The notes under the pieces: generated by a model | Database searches by the model: none | The model's input: the letters and a program-made list of their open reading frames with translations, nothing else | Told to the model about the DNA's origin: nothing | Made by a program: the position numbers and the translations under genes | Shown: positions 49,271 through 58,581 of the stretch, in pieces | Numbering within the stretch: the stretch's first letter is position 1 | Layout: each line of letters starts with the position of its first letter | Assembly (NCBI GenBank): GCA_024404495.1 | Contig: JAKSPT010000009.1 | Coordinates: forward strand, 1 to 64,000 | DNA length: 64,000 nt | From: Lachnospiraceae bacterium | GTDB taxonomy: Bacteria; Bacillota; Clostridia; Oscillospirales; CAG-272 | Direction: 5' to 3'

Positions 49271-50218
49271 TCAGATAGGCGCGGGAACGGTATCGAGGAT
49301 GCTCTGCAGAATGGTCTCGTTCGAGCTGACGAGGCGGACGGTGTTCTGCGAGCGGGAGATGATGCGGTGCGAGAGGACGGGAAGCGCGACCGCCTTCACG
49401 TCGTCGGGGAGGACGTAATCCCTGCCCGAAAGCGCCGCCCACGCCTGCGAGGCGCGGGTGAGGGCAAGCGTTCCGCGCGGGCTGACCCCGAGGCGGATCG
49501 CGTCGTTATGGCGGGTGGCGTCGGAAAGGGCGACGAGGTAATCGCGAACGGCGCCGCTGACCGTGACCTTTTTCACGGCGCGCGAGGCTTCGAGAATCTC
49601 GCTCTTTTGGCAGACCGGGGTCAGGGAGGCAAGCGGGCTTTCCTCCATATAATTACCGATCATCAGTTTTTCGCTCGCGTTGTCGGGATAGCCGAGCGAC
49701 AGCTTCATAAAGAATCGGTCGATCTGCGCCTCGGGGAGCGGGAAGGTCCCCTGCGACTCGACCGGGTTCTGCGTGGCGATGACGAGGAAGGGCTCCTCCA
49801 TCGGGTAGGTCACGCCGTCGACCGTGGTCTGACGCTCCTCCATACATTCGAGGAGGGCGGACTGGGTACGGGGCGTGGTGCGGTTGATCTCGTCGGCGAT
49901 GACGATGTTCGTGAAGATGGGACCGGGGCGGAAGACGAATTCGCCGGTCTTCTGCTGATAGAAGTTGATACCGGTGAGGTCGGAGGGCAGAAGGTCGGGG
50001 GTGAACTGGACGCGCTTGCTGCCGCAGTCCACCGACCTTGCGAGGGCGCGGGCGAGGGAGGTCTTGCCGGTGCCCGGAATGTCATCCATCAGGACGTGAC
50101 CGCCGCAGAGCAGCGCGCAGAGAAGCAGGCGGACCTTGTCCCCCTTGCCGTAAACGACTTTTTCCACGTTTGCCGTGATCCTGTCCGCGAGCGCGCGGAC
50201 GGCGGTGATATCTGCCAT
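49271..50218 (-). CDS. MoxR-family AAA+ ATPase
   Basis: 315 residues. Walker A DIPGTGKTSLARALARS (about 39-55), Walker B VIADEINRTTPRTQSALLECMEERQ, sensor 1 VIATQNPVE and the C-terminal lid SPRGTLALTRASQAWAALSGRDYVLPDDVK. This is a typical MoxR subfamily member, a chaperone-like ATPase that works with VWA/DUF58 proteins. It is the first gene of a four-gene operon with its own SigA promoter. The start ATG at 50218 is preceded by GGAGCTGATCG. Confidence 0.93.
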   Translation of the reverse strand: MADITAVRALADRITANVEKVVYGKGDKVRLLLCALLCGGHVLMDDIPGTGKTSLARALARSVDCGSKRVQFTPDLLPSDLTGINFYQQKTGEFVFRPGPIFTNIVIADEINRTTPRTQSALLECMEERQTTVDGVTYPMEEPFLVIATQNPVESQGTFPLPEAQIDRFFMKLSLGYPDNASEKLMIGNYMEESPLASLTPVCQKSEILEASRAVKKVTVSGAVRDYLVALSDATRHNDAIRLGVSPRGTLALTRASQAWAALSGRDYVLPDDVKAVALPVLSHRIISRSQNTVRLVSSNETILQSILDTVPAPI

Positions 50219-50248
50219 TTCGATCAGCTCCGTTTTCGTTTTTTTCTT

Positions 50249-50277
50249 ATTCTATCATAGAACGTTCCTACTGTCAA
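50249..50277 (-). promoter_or_regulatory. SigA-type promoter of the MoxR operon
   Basis: On the minus strand, TTGACA (50277-50272) and TAGAAT (50254-50249), 17 bp apart, about 31 bp upstream of the start. Confidence 0.82.
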
Positions 50278-50340
50278 GCAATCTTCAAAAAGCAGCGGTT
50301 CCGGTGAGCCCTGCGGGATCGCCGGCAGTAAAGCGGACGA

Positions 50341-50407
50341 CAACGCGGTACAATCCCTCAGGCGCCGAGCGGGAGCTCCCGCGGATCCGAAGGAAACCAA
50401 AGGAGCC
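50341..50407 (-). repeat. R4 hairpin repeat, copy b
   Basis: On the minus strand it runs GGCTCCTTTGG...GAGGGATTGTACCGCGTTG. A longer inverted pair CGGTGAGCCC (about 50302) / GGGCTCACCG (about 50410) encloses it. It matches 13681 and 50495. Confidence 0.6.
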
Positions 50408-50494
50408 TTGGGCTCACCGAAATTGCTGACGCAGAGGAAAGAGCAATGGCTGCAGCAAATCCATATCTGTTTCCGGGAAGCGAACGTTACAATG

Positions 50495-50549
50495 GGCTCC
50501 CTTGTGTAGAGGAAGCTGTCAGCCGGAGGCTGACCGAGGGATTGTACTC
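50495..50549 (+). repeat. R4 hairpin repeat, copy c
   Basis: GGCTCCCTTGTGTAGAGG, a GTCAGCC-GGA-GGCTGAC hairpin, then GAGGGATTGTAC. It is oriented opposite to copy b in the same 575-bp spacer between moxR and uxaC. Confidence 0.65.
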
Positions 50550-50668
50550 CGGGCGCGTAACCGCAGCCGTTGTCCGAAGAGATTTCGCCTCGTTCTTTTC
50601 CGTTTCCCTTCTCTCTATGGGACACCTCATCCGCCGCTGACGCGGTCTCCCTACGGCAGCGCTCAAAA

Positions 50669-50702
50669 ACCGGCGGGAAAGCACGGCTTCATTTCCGCCG
50701 GT
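50669..50702. other. Strong hairpin in the moxR-uxaC spacer
   Basis: ACCGGCGG (50669-50676) pairs with CCGCCGGT (50695-50702), with an inner AAA/TTT. No T run follows on either strand. The rest of 50408-50731 beyond the R4 copies shows no gene. Confidence 0.45.
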
Positions 50703-50731
50703 GTTACGGAGAAAAAGAGCGGCTTTCCCCA

Positions 50732-50760
50732 TTGATTTTTAAGCCGTAATATGGTACAAT
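50732..50760 (+). promoter_or_regulatory. SigA-type promoter of uxaC
   Basis: TTGATT (50732-50737) and TACAAT (50755-50760), 17 bp apart, 33 bp before ATG. Confidence 0.75.
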
Positions 50761-50793
50761 AGAAAAAAAGCAATCAACAACGGAGGACCCGAT

Positions 50794-52206
50794 ATGAAAC
50801 CCTTTATGGACGAAAACTTTCTGCTTTCCACCGACACGGCGAAAACGCTGTACCATACCTGCGCCGAAAACCTGCCGATCCTCGATTATCACTGCCACGT
50901 CAGCCCGCGCGAAATCGCGGAGAACAGGACGTTTTCCAATATCGCGGAGGTCTGGCTCGGCGGCGACCACTATAAATGGCGCGCGATGCGCTCCTGCGGC
51001 GTCGACGAGCGCTATATCACCGGCGACGCTGCCGATTACGAAAAATTCCTCGCTTACGCGACCGTTATGCCGAAGCTGATCGGCAACCCGCTTTATCATT
51101 GGTCCCACCTCGAGCTGAAGCGCTATTTCGACTGCGATCTTCCCCTCTCGGCTTCCACCGCCGACGAAATCTGGGCGATCACCGGCGAAAAACTCGCTTC
51201 CCACGATTTTTCGGTTCACGGCATTCTGAAAAAGTCGAACGTCGAGGCGCTCTGCACGACCGACGACCCGATCGACTCGCTTGAATATCACCGTGCGATC
51301 AAGGCCTCCGACCTCGAAACCGACGTTTATCCCGCCTTCCGCCCCGATAAGGGTCTGAACTGCAACCGCAAGGGCTATACCGCCTATATCGCTTCGCTCG
51401 CGAAGGCTGCGGGAATGAAGATCGCTTCCCTTGCCGACCTGAAGGACGCCTACGCAAAGCGCATCGCCTTCTTCAACGAAAACGGCTGCCGCACCGCCGA
51501 CCACGGCATCGACGAGCAGATCCCCTTCGCGCCCGACGCGACCGAAAACGACGTGGACGCCATCTTCCGCGCCGCGCTCGCTTCCGACGGGAACGTGACG
51601 GTCGCCGACGCAGACCGCTTCCGTACCTATATGCTCCGCTTCTTCGGCGCGGAATACAAAAAATACGGTTGGATCATGCAGATCCACTTCGGGCCGCTCC
51701 GCAACGTCAATAAGGCAGCCTTCCGCGTCCTCGGACCGGACAGCGGCTACGACGTCATCGGCGGCAGATCCTCGATCACCGAGCTCGCCGGCCTCCTCGA
51801 TTTCCTCCGCCGCTCGGATTCCCTTCCCAAAACCATCGTCTATTCGATCAATCCGGCGGATAACGCCCCCCTCGCCGCGCTGATCGGCGCGTTTCAGGAG
51901 CGCGGGGAGGACGGGCTTCCCACCCTCTATCAGGGCAGCGCGTGGTGGTTCAACGACCACATCCACGGGATGCGCGAGCAGCTCACGGTCTACGCCGCCG
52001 ACAGCGCCCTCGGCTTCTTCCCCGGAATGCTGACCGACTCCCGCAGCTTCCTCTCCTATCCCCGCCACGAATACTTCCGCCGCATCCTCTGCGACCTCGT
52101 CGGCGGCTGGGCGGAGGACGGGCAGATCCCGCTCGACTGGGAAATGCTCGGCGACCTCGTCTCCGATATCAGCTACTGCAACGTAAAGAACCTGTTCCAT
52201 ATCTGA
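50794..52206 (+). CDS. uxaC: Glucuronate (uronate) isomerase
   Basis: 470 residues, the normal UxaC length. Converts D-glucuronate to D-fructuronate and D-galacturonate to D-tagaturonate. The motif ILDYHCHVSPREIAENRTF holds the amidohydrolase-like HxH metal site; GGDHYKWRAMRSCGV, GLNCNRKGYTAYI and WWFNDHIHGMREQL are family blocks. GGAGG precedes ATG. It is monocistronic. Together with the GH28-like protein it suggests use of pectin or glucuronoxylan, although the remaining uronate pathway genes are not here. Confidence 0.95.
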   Translation: MKPFMDENFLLSTDTAKTLYHTCAENLPILDYHCHVSPREIAENRTFSNIAEVWLGGDHYKWRAMRSCGVDERYITGDAADYEKFLAYATVMPKLIGNPLYHWSHLELKRYFDCDLPLSASTADEIWAITGEKLASHDFSVHGILKKSNVEALCTTDDPIDSLEYHRAIKASDLETDVYPAFRPDKGLNCNRKGYTAYIASLAKAAGMKIASLADLKDAYAKRIAFFNENGCRTADHGIDEQIPFAPDATENDVDAIFRAALASDGNVTVADADRFRTYMLRFFGAEYKKYGWIMQIHFGPLRNVNKAAFRVLGPDSGYDVIGGRSSITELAGLLDFLRRSDSLPKTIVYSINPADNAPLAALIGAFQERGEDGLPTLYQGSAWWFNDHIHGMREQLTVYAADSALGFFPGMLTDSRSFLSYPRHEYFRRILCDLVGGWAEDGQIPLDWEMLGDLVSDISYCNVKNLFHI

Positions 52207-52213
52207 AAAAACG

Positions 52214-52243
52214 ACCGCCCTTCGTAATTCTCCGAAGGGCGGT
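52214..52243. terminator. Bidirectional terminator between uxaC and uppP
   Basis: ACCGCCCTTCG pairs with CGAAGGGCGGT. On the minus strand CGTTTTTTC follows; on the plus strand ATTCTT. It ends both convergent operons. Confidence 0.78.
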
Positions 52244-52299
52244 ATTCTTATCACAGTGAAACGACTCCTGCCTCCCGTTGAAGCGGCAGCCCCTATCGG

Positions 52300-53127
52300 T
52301 CACAGGATCAAGAGGAACACGAGCAAAACGACGATACCGAGCAGGATACGGTAGGCGCCGAAGATGCGGAAATTGTGTTTTTTGATGTAGCTCATCAGGA
52401 ATTTCACGCAGGCAAGCGACACGAAAAACGCGGTGAGCGTCCCGACGAGCAGGATCCCAAGCTCTCCCGGCTGAAACGCGAAATCAAAAGACAGCAGCTT
52501 GATCGCGCTCATTCCGAACATGACCGGAACGGCAAGAAAGAACGTGAATTCCGCCGCGGCGACGCGGGAAACGCCGATCAGAAGCGCCCCGAGGATGGTG
52601 GCACCCGAACGGGAGGTGCCGGGAATGACCGAAAGCACCTGAAACAGCCCGATATAGAAGGCATCGCGCCACGAAAGGTCATCCAGCGTGCGGACGCGGG
52701 GCTTTTTCTTTTTTCTTCCCTCGATCACGATGAACGCGACGCCGTAAACGATCAGCGCGACGGCGATGACGACCGGCGTACTCAGATGCGCCTCGATCCA
52801 GTCGTCGAAAAGCAGGGTCACGACCGTGCCCGGCACGCAGGCGAGGACCACCTTGAACCACACGGTAAAGATATCCTTTTTGATGAGGATCCCGCCCTCC
52901 TCCTTCACGCCGAAGGGCCACATCTTCTTCCAGAAGAGGAGAACGACCGCAAGGATCGCCCCGAGCTGGATCACGTATAAGAACATATTCTTGAACGAAT
53001 CGGTCACGTTCAGGTGCAGGAATTCGTCCACGAGCAGCATATGTCCGGTCGACGAGATCGGCAGCCACTCGGTGATCCCCTCGACGATGCCGAGAAACAG
53101 CGCTTTCAGGTATTCGATGAATTGCAT
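52300..53127 (-). CDS. uppP: Undecaprenyl-diphosphate phosphatase
   Basis: About 275 residues with eight predicted membrane helices. Recycles the C55 lipid carrier for cell-wall synthesis. Motif 1 is EGITEWLPISSTGHMLL and motif 2 is PGTSRSGATI, both with catalytic residues intact. The start is ATG at 53127, 6 bp after GTGAGG; the in-frame GTG at 53139 is part of that ribosome-binding site. A heptamer array (R5c) occupies the spacer to uvrA. Linkage to uvrBA is unusual and probably reflects co-transcription only. Confidence 0.93.
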   Translation of the reverse strand: MQFIEYLKALFLGIVEGITEWLPISSTGHMLLVDEFLHLNVTDSFKNMFLYVIQLGAILAVVLLFWKKMWPFGVKEEGGILIKKDIFTVWFKVVLACVPGTVVTLLFDDWIEAHLSTPVVIAVALIVYGVAFIVIEGRKKKKPRVRTLDDLSWRDAFYIGLFQVLSVIPGTSRSGATILGALLIGVSRVAAAEFTFFLAVPVMFGMSAIKLLSFDFAFQPGELGILLVGTLTAFFVSLACVKFLMSYIKKHNFRIFGAYRILLGIVVLLVFLLIL

Positions 53128-53148
53128 TTTTTGCCTCACTTTATTGAT

Positions 53149-53211
53149 AAGTCATGAGTCTTAAGCCTTAAGCCTTAAGACTATAGACTTAAGACTTCTG
53201 ACTTAAGACTC
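53149..53211. repeat. Heptamer array R5c overlapping the uvrA 3' end
   Basis: Nine 7-bp units of the AAGNCTT type, e.g. AAGCCTT x2 (53163-53176), AAGACTA, TAGACTT, AAGACTT, CTGACTT, AAGACTC. The last six residues of UvrA (VLSQKS) and its TAA stop (53191-53189) are read from the array. The remainder fills the leader of uppP. Confidence 0.85.
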
Positions 53212-56035
53212 TCCCCAAAAACTGTCCCGTATAGGACGCCTCGCACGCCGCGACCTCCTCGGGCGTACCGGATGCGACGAGCGTGCCGCCTCTGTCGCCG
53301 CCCTCGGGACCGAGGTCTACGATATAGTCGGCTGTCTTGATCAGATCAAGATTATGCTCGATGACGATCACGGTATTCCCCGCGTCGACCAGTCTCTGCA
53401 AAACCTCGATCAGACGGTCCACGTCTGCGGAATGCAGCCCTGTCGTCGGCTCGTCGAGGATATAGACGGTGCGCCCGGTCGCGCGCTTGGAAAGCTCGGT
53501 CGCCAGCTTGACGCGCTGCGCCTCGCCGCCCGAAAGGGTGACCGAGGACTGCCCGATCTTGATATAGCCGAGCCCGACGTCGTTCAGCGTCCGCAGCTTG
53601 CGGGCAAGACGGGGCAGATGCTCGAAGAAGGCGAGCCCTTCCTCTACCGTCATATCGAGAACGTCGTAAATGTTCTTGCCCTTGTATTTCACTTCAAGGG
53701 TATCGCGGTTGTAGCGCTTGCCCTTGCAGACGTCGCAGGTCACGTAGACGTCGGGAAGAAAATGCATTTCGATGCACTTCACGCCGTCGCCCTGACAAGC
53801 CTCGCATCTGCCGCCCTTCACGTTGAAGGAGAAGCGTCCGGGACCGTAGCCGCGTTGCTTCGCGTCGGGCGTGGAGGCGTAAAGATCGCGGATCTCGTTG
53901 AAAAGACCGGTATAGGTCGCCGGGTTGGAGCGCGGCGTTCTGCCGATGGGGCTCTGGTCGATCGAGATCACCTTGTCGAGGTTCTCGATACCCTCGATCC
54001 GGTCGTGCTTCCCCGCGTGGGTATAGGCACGGTTGAGGTCGTGCGCCAGCTTGTTCATTAAGATCCCGTTGACGAGAGAGGATTTGCCCGAGCCGGAAAC
54101 GCCGGTCACGCAGGTGAAGGTCCCGAGCGGGAAGGCAACGTCGATCTTTTTCAGATTGTGCTCCTCCGCGCCGTAAACCGTGAGATATTTTCCGTTTCCG
54201 GGACGGCGGGTCTCGGGAATTTTTATCTCTTTTTTGTGGGAGAGATAGAGTCCGGTCAGAGAGACGGGATTCGCCATGATTTCTTCGGGCGTTCCCTGCG
54301 CCACGATCTCGCCGCCGTGAATGCCGGCGCCCGGACCGATATCGACGATATAATCCGATTCGAGCATCGTTTCCTCGTCGTGCTCGACGACGATGACCGA
54401 GTTGCCGACGTCGCGGAGCTTTTTCAGCGTTTCGATCAGCTTATGGTTATCGCGCTGATGGAGCCCGATGCTCGGCTCGTCGAGGATATAGAGCACGCCC
54501 ATCAGCGAGGAGCCGATCTGCGTCGCGAGGCGGATGCGCTGTGCCTCGCCGCCCGAAAGCGAGCCCGCCTTGCGGGTGAGCGTCAGATATTCGAGCCCGA
54601 CGTTTTCCAGAAAGCCGAGACGGCTCTTCAGTTCCTTCGTGATCTCGGCGGCGATCGTCTGCTCGGTCTTCGTGAGCTTCATTTCCTTCACGAAGGCGAG
54701 CGCCTCGGTGACCGACTGCGCGCAGAAATCGTGAATGTTCTTTCCGCCGACCGTCACGGCGAGCACCTCGGGCTTCAGACGTTTCCCGCCGCATTTCGGG
54801 CAGGTCACTTCCTCGATGAAGTCCTCGTAATACTCGTTCTGCCCCATATCGAAGCGGTCCTGGATCATTTTCAGGACCCCGTCGAATTTTGCGAGCTGAC
54901 GCTTGGAGGTATTGTCGAAATAGCGGACGACGTCGTAGCGCTCGTCCCCGGTGCCGTAAAGGATCGCGTGCTTCGCTTCCTCGCTCAGATCGCGGAAGGG
55001 CGTATCGAGGTCGAAGCCGTGCGCCTTGCCGGCGGCGAGGAAGAGCGGACCGTTATAGCTGTATTCGTCGAGGGTCTTGAAGCCGTTGACCTGGATCGCG
55101 CCCTCACGGAGGGTCAGGCTCTCGTCGGGAATGACCCGTTCGGGCGAAATGACCCGCATTTCGCCGAGCCCGGAGCAGGCTTCGCAGGCGCCGAAGGGAT
55201 TATTGAAGGAGAACATCCGGGGCGAAAGCTCGCCGACCGAGATCCCGTGCTCCTCGCAGGCGTAGCTCTGCGAAAAACGAGGCCCGGCCTCCCCGCCGAA
55301 GGTCTCGCCCTCGCGGAGGACGACCGAAATGACGAGATTTCCCTCGGCAAGATTCAGCGCGGTCTCCACCGAGTCGCTGAGGCGGGAGCGGACGTCGTCG
55401 CGGATGGAAAGACGGTCGACGACGATCTCGATCGTGTGCTTCTTGTTTTTATCGAGCCCGATCTCCTGCCCGAGCTCGGTGAGGACGCCGTCCACGCGGG
55501 CACGGACGTAGCCTGCTTTTTTGGCGCTGTCAAAGACCTTTTCGTGCATACCCTTCTTGCCCCTGACGACCGGCGCCAGCACCATAAAGCGGGTGCCGGA
55601 GGGCAGCTCGAGGATGCGGTCGAGGATCTGATCGACCGTCTGCTGCCGGATCTCCCTGCCGCAGATCGGGCAGTGCGGGATGCCGACGCGGGCGTAGAGC
55701 AGACGGAGATAATCGTAGATCTCGGTCACGGTGCCGACCGTCGAACGCGGGTTGCGTGATGTCGTCTTCTGATCGATCGAGATCGCGGGGGAAAGCCCCT
55801 CGATCGAATCGATATCCGGCTTGTCAAGCTGACCGAGGAACATCCGCGCGTAGGAGGAAAGCGACTCCACGAAGCGGCGGTGCCCCTCCGCGTAGATCGT
55901 GTCGAACGCGAGCGAGGACTTGCCCGAGCCCGAAAGCCCGGTGAAAACCACCAGCTTGTCGCGCGGGATGGTCAGCGTCACGTTTTTCAGATTGTGTACC
56001 CGTGCGCCCCGCACGGTCAGTTCCCGAAGTGCCAT
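53189..56035 (-). CDS. uvrA: Excinuclease ABC subunit A
   Basis: 948 residues. Damage recognition ATPase of nucleotide excision repair. There are two ABC modules: [19 protein letters not shown] near residues 33-51 and [15 protein letters not shown] near 640. Signatures are [18 protein letters not shown] and [16 protein letters not shown]. Zinc fingers are CPICG...(central insertion), [14 protein letters not shown] and [27 protein letters not shown]. The extreme C-terminus is encoded by a heptamer array. It lies 24 bp after uvrB. Confidence 0.96.
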   Translation of the reverse strand: MALRELTVRGARVHNLKNVTLTIPRDKLVVFTGLSGSGKSSLAFDTIYAEGHRRFVESLSSYARMFLGQLDKPDIDSIEGLSPAISIDQKTTSRNPRSTVGTVTEIYDYLRLLYARVGIPHCPICGREIRQQTVDQILDRILELPSGTRFMVLAPVVRGKKGMHEKVFDSAKKAGYVRARVDGVLTELGQEIGLDKNKKHTIEIVVDRLSIRDDVRSRLSDSVETALNLAEGNLVISVVLREGETFGGEAGPRFSQSYACEEHGISVGELSPRMFSFNNPFGACEACSGLGEMRVISPERVIPDESLTLREGAIQVNGFKTLDEYSYNGPLFLAAGKAHGFDLDTPFRDLSEEAKHAILYGTGDERYDVVRYFDNTSKRQLAKFDGVLKMIQDRFDMGQNEYYEDFIEEVTCPKCGGKRLKPEVLAVTVGGKNIHDFCAQSVTEALAFVKEMKLTKTEQTIAAEITKELKSRLGFLENVGLEYLTLTRKAGSLSGGEAQRIRLATQIGSSLMGVLYILDEPSIGLHQRDNHKLIETLKKLRDVGNSVIVVEHDEETMLESDYIVDIGPGAGIHGGEIVAQGTPEEIMANPVSLTGLYLSHKKEIKIPETRRPGNGKYLTVYGAEEHNLKKIDVAFPLGTFTCVTGVSGSGKSSLVNGILMNKLAHDLNRAYTHAGKHDRIEGIENLDKVISIDQSPIGRTPRSNPATYTGLFNEIRDLYASTPDAKQRGYGPGRFSFNVKGGRCEACQGDGVKCIEMHFLPDVYVTCDVCKGKRYNRDTLEVKYKGKNIYDVLDMTVEEGLAFFEHLPRLARKLRTLNDVGLGYIKIGQSSVTLSGGEAQRVKLATELSKRATGRTVYILDEPTTGLHSADVDRLIEVLQRLVDAGNTVIVIEHNLDLIKTADYIVDLGPEGGDRGGTLVASGTPEEVAACEASYTGQFLGRVLSQKS

Positions 56036-56059
56036 AAAAGAGTCCTTTCTTTTGGGGTA

Positions 56060-58126
56060 TCAGCCTTTTTTTCTCGTTTTTGGGATCGTGCGCGGCTTTT
56101 TCGCGGGTGCGGGAGCGATCTCGGCGGTGCCGGTCTCTTCCAGTTCGCGGATACGGTCACGCAGATAGGCGGCGCGCTCGAATTCGAGCGATTTTGCCGC
56201 TTCCTTCATTTCCTTCGTCAGTTCTTCGATCAGATCGGCGCGTTCCGCGTCGTTCTTCGGCGTCCGGACGGAAGCGCCGCGCGCGTTTTCGGTGCGCTTC
56301 CTTCTGCCGTCCTCTTCCTTTGCCTCTTTCAGCCCGATCTCGATCAGCTCGCGGACCTCCTTGCGGACGGTTTCGGGCGTGATACCGCGCGCCTCGTTGT
56401 ACGCCTTCTGGATCGCACGGCGGCGATTGGTCTCGGCGACGGCTTTTTTGATCGAATCGGTCATCACGTCGGCGTAAAGGATGACCTTGCCGTCGGCGTT
56501 TCTCGCCGCGCGGCCGATCGTCTGGATCAGCGAGGTCTCGGAACGGAAAAGCCCCTCCTTATCGGCGTCGAGTATGGCGACAAGCGAGACCTCGGGGAGG
56601 TCAAGACCCTCGCGCAGAAGATTGATGCCGACCAGCACGTCGAAAACGCCGAGGCGCAGATCGCGGATGATCTCGGTGCGCTCCATCGTTTCGATGTTGT
56701 GATGGATATATTTGACCTTGATGAGGTTCATTTCGAGGTATTCGGTCAGGTCCTCCGCCATCTTGGTCGTCAGCGTGGTCACGAGGACGCGCTCGCCCTT
56801 TTCCTCCCGCTTGTGAATCTCCCCGATCAGGTCGTCCACCTGCCCGGAAACGGGTCTGATCTCGACCTCGGGGTCAAGCAGCCCGGTCGGACGGATGACC
56901 TGCTCCACGATCTGCGAGGAGTGGTCGCGCTCGTAATCGGCGGGCGTTGCGGAAACGAAGACGGTCTGCCCGATCTTCTTCTCGAATTCCTCGTAAAACA
57001 GCGGGCGGTTATCGTACGCCGAGGGGAGGCGGAAGCCGAAATCGACGAGGCTCTTTTTTCTTGCCCGGTCGCCGCCGCTCATCCCGCGCACCTGCGGCAG
57101 GGTGACGTGCGACTCGTCCACGAAAAGAAGGAAATCCTTCGGGAAATAATCGAGGAGGGTGTACGGCGTGGAGCCCGGTTCCCTGCCCGAAAAGACGCGG
57201 GAATAGTTTTCCACGCCCGAGCAGTATCCGATCTCGCGAATCATTTCCATATCGTAATTGGTGCGCTCCGCGATGCGCTGCGCCTCGATCAGCTTCCCCT
57301 GCGACTCGAACCATTTCACGCGGTCGGCAAGCTCCTCTTCGATCTCAAGGATCGCTTTTTCGCGCTTGTCGTCCGTCGTCGCGTAGTGAGTCGCGGGAAA
57401 GATCGCGACGTAGGAGAGGAGGCGGATCAGTTCCCCGGTCAGCACCTGGATTTCGGAAATGCGCTCGATCTCGTCGCCGAAGAACTCGACCCGGATCGCC
57501 TTTTTATCGGAGGAGGCGGGATAGATCTCCACGGTATCGCCGCGAACGCGGAACTTATCGCGGACGAAATTGAGGTCGTTGCGCTCGTAATTGATCGCGA
57601 TCAGATGACGGATCAGATCGTCCCGTTCGAGGATCATCCCCGGGCGGAGGGAGATCATCAGCTCGGTATAGTCCTCCGGACTGCCGAGGCTGTAAATGCA
57701 GGAGACCGAGGAAACGATGATGACGTCGCGCCGTTCGAAAAGTGAGGAGGTCGCGCTGTGGCGGAGCATATCGATCTCGTCGTTGATCATCGCGTCCTTT
57801 TCGATATAGATATCCTTGCCGGGGATATACGCCTCCGGCTGATAATAGTCGTAGTAGGAAACGAAGTATTCGACCGCGTTTTCCGGGAAGAAGGCGCGGA
57901 ATTCGGAGCAGAGCTGCGCCGCGAGGGTCTTATTGTGCGCGAGGACGAGCGCGGGGCGGTTCAGCCTTGCGATGACGTTCGCCATCGTGAAGGTCTTGCC
58001 CGAGCCGGTCACGCCGAGCAGGGTCTGCCCCTTCATGCCGCTTTCCACACCGCGGACCAGTTTTTCGATCGCCTCGGGCTGGTCTCCGGTCGGCTGATAC
58101 TCCGAATGAAGAATAAAACGGTCCAT
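56060..58126 (-). CDS. uvrB: Excinuclease ABC subunit B
   Basis: 688 residues. Helicase-like partner of UvrA. Walker [15 protein letters not shown] (about 39-52), the beta-hairpin region [50 protein letters not shown] and QTIGRAARN are all typical. The C-terminal UVR domain ([31 protein letters not shown]) contacts UvrC. The tail after it is rich in Lys, Pro and Ala. An AAAGGAGG site precedes ATG. It is first gene of uvrB-uvrA-uppP; uvrC is not in the window. Confidence 0.96.
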   Translation of the reverse strand: MDRFILHSEYQPTGDQPEAIEKLVRGVESGMKGQTLLGVTGSGKTFTMANVIARLNRPALVLAHNKTLAAQLCSEFRAFFPENAVEYFVSYYDYYQPEAYIPGKDIYIEKDAMINDEIDMLRHSATSSLFERRDVIIVSSVSCIYSLGSPEDYTELMISLRPGMILERDDLIRHLIAINYERNDLNFVRDKFRVRGDTVEIYPASSDKKAIRVEFFGDEIERISEIQVLTGELIRLLSYVAIFPATHYATTDDKREKAILEIEEELADRVKWFESQGKLIEAQRIAERTNYDMEMIREIGYCSGVENYSRVFSGREPGSTPYTLLDYFPKDFLLFVDESHVTLPQVRGMSGGDRARKKSLVDFGFRLPSAYDNRPLFYEEFEKKIGQTVFVSATPADYERDHSSQIVEQVIRPTGLLDPEVEIRPVSGQVDDLIGEIHKREEKGERVLVTTLTTKMAEDLTEYLEMNLIKVKYIHHNIETMERTEIIRDLRLGVFDVLVGINLLREGLDLPEVSLVAILDADKEGLFRSETSLIQTIGRAARNADGKVILYADVMTDSIKKAVAETNRRRAIQKAYNEARGITPETVRKEVRELIEIGLKEAKEEDGRRKRTENARGASVRTPKNDAERADLIEELTKEMKEAAKSLEFERAAYLRDRIRELEETGTAEIAPAPAKKPRTIPKTRKKG

Positions 58127-58160
58127 TCGCTTCCTCCTTTTCCGAACAAATATTCAGTAT

Positions 58161-58189
58161 ATTATAGCATAAATAATATAAAATGTAAA
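58161..58189 (-). promoter_or_regulatory. SigA-type promoter of uvrB-uvrA-uppP
   Basis: On the minus strand, TTTACA (58189-58184) and TATAAT (58166-58161), 17 bp apart. A short palindrome-like AATATTTGTTCGG lies downstream (TTCG core). I do not see a convincing full LexA box. Confidence 0.8.
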
Positions 58190-58221
58190 GGGCTATTTCC
58201 TTTCCTTTTTGTCACAATTCC

Positions 58222-58482
58222 GGCCCTTTTTCTTTGAAGAAAAAGGAGCCTCGGCGGAAAAAGAATCACCGCAGGGGGAGGAAGAGACGCCTCGATCGCA
58301 TTTTATTAAAAATGCTCTCTCGGCATCATTCTCCCTCCCCCTATCGGCTTACCCCCTCCCTCTTTTTTCGTTCGCGAATCTGTACCGTTCGGTGCGGTAA
58401 CTTTCATTCTCTGTAAGAAAACCGGGGTTTGTCCGGTAAACGAACGGAAGAGAAACAAAGCAAGAGGGCAAGCCGTTCTCCC
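58222..58482 (-). repeat. R2 element, copy B
   Basis: The reverse complement of this interval aligns with 29539-29791 over nearly its whole length. It starts AACGGCTTGCCCTCTTGCT and ends with GGCTCCTTTTTCT...AGAAAAAGGGCC. The interior stem is GAGAGCATTTT/AAAATGCGATC here, different in sequence from copy A but in the same place. It lies downstream of the S-component gene and its terminator. Confidence 0.75.
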
Positions 58483-58531
58483 GCATCGGAAGTTGCTTCG
58501 CCAAACCTTTTTCTCCGAATGGGGAAAAAGG

Positions 58532-58562
58532 CAAAAATCCCGCAAACCTTTCGGCTTGCGGG
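58532..58562 (-). terminator. Terminator of the S-component gene
   Basis: CCCGCAAGCC pairs with GGTTTGCGGG through a GAAA loop, followed by ATTTTTG on the minus strand. It lies 20 bp after the stop codon. Confidence 0.85.
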
Positions 58563-58581
58563 AGCGTAATGATTTCAAAAT

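Noticed and set aside
2554-53211. Could the heptamer arrays or the 15-bp repeats be CRISPR?
   Set aside because: Units are 7 or 15 bp with no spacers between them and there are no cas genes in the window.
58161-58200. LexA/SOS box before uvrB
   Set aside because: A short TTCG-containing sequence near the start is present, but I could not find a full inverted repeat of the CGAAC-N4-GTTCG type.
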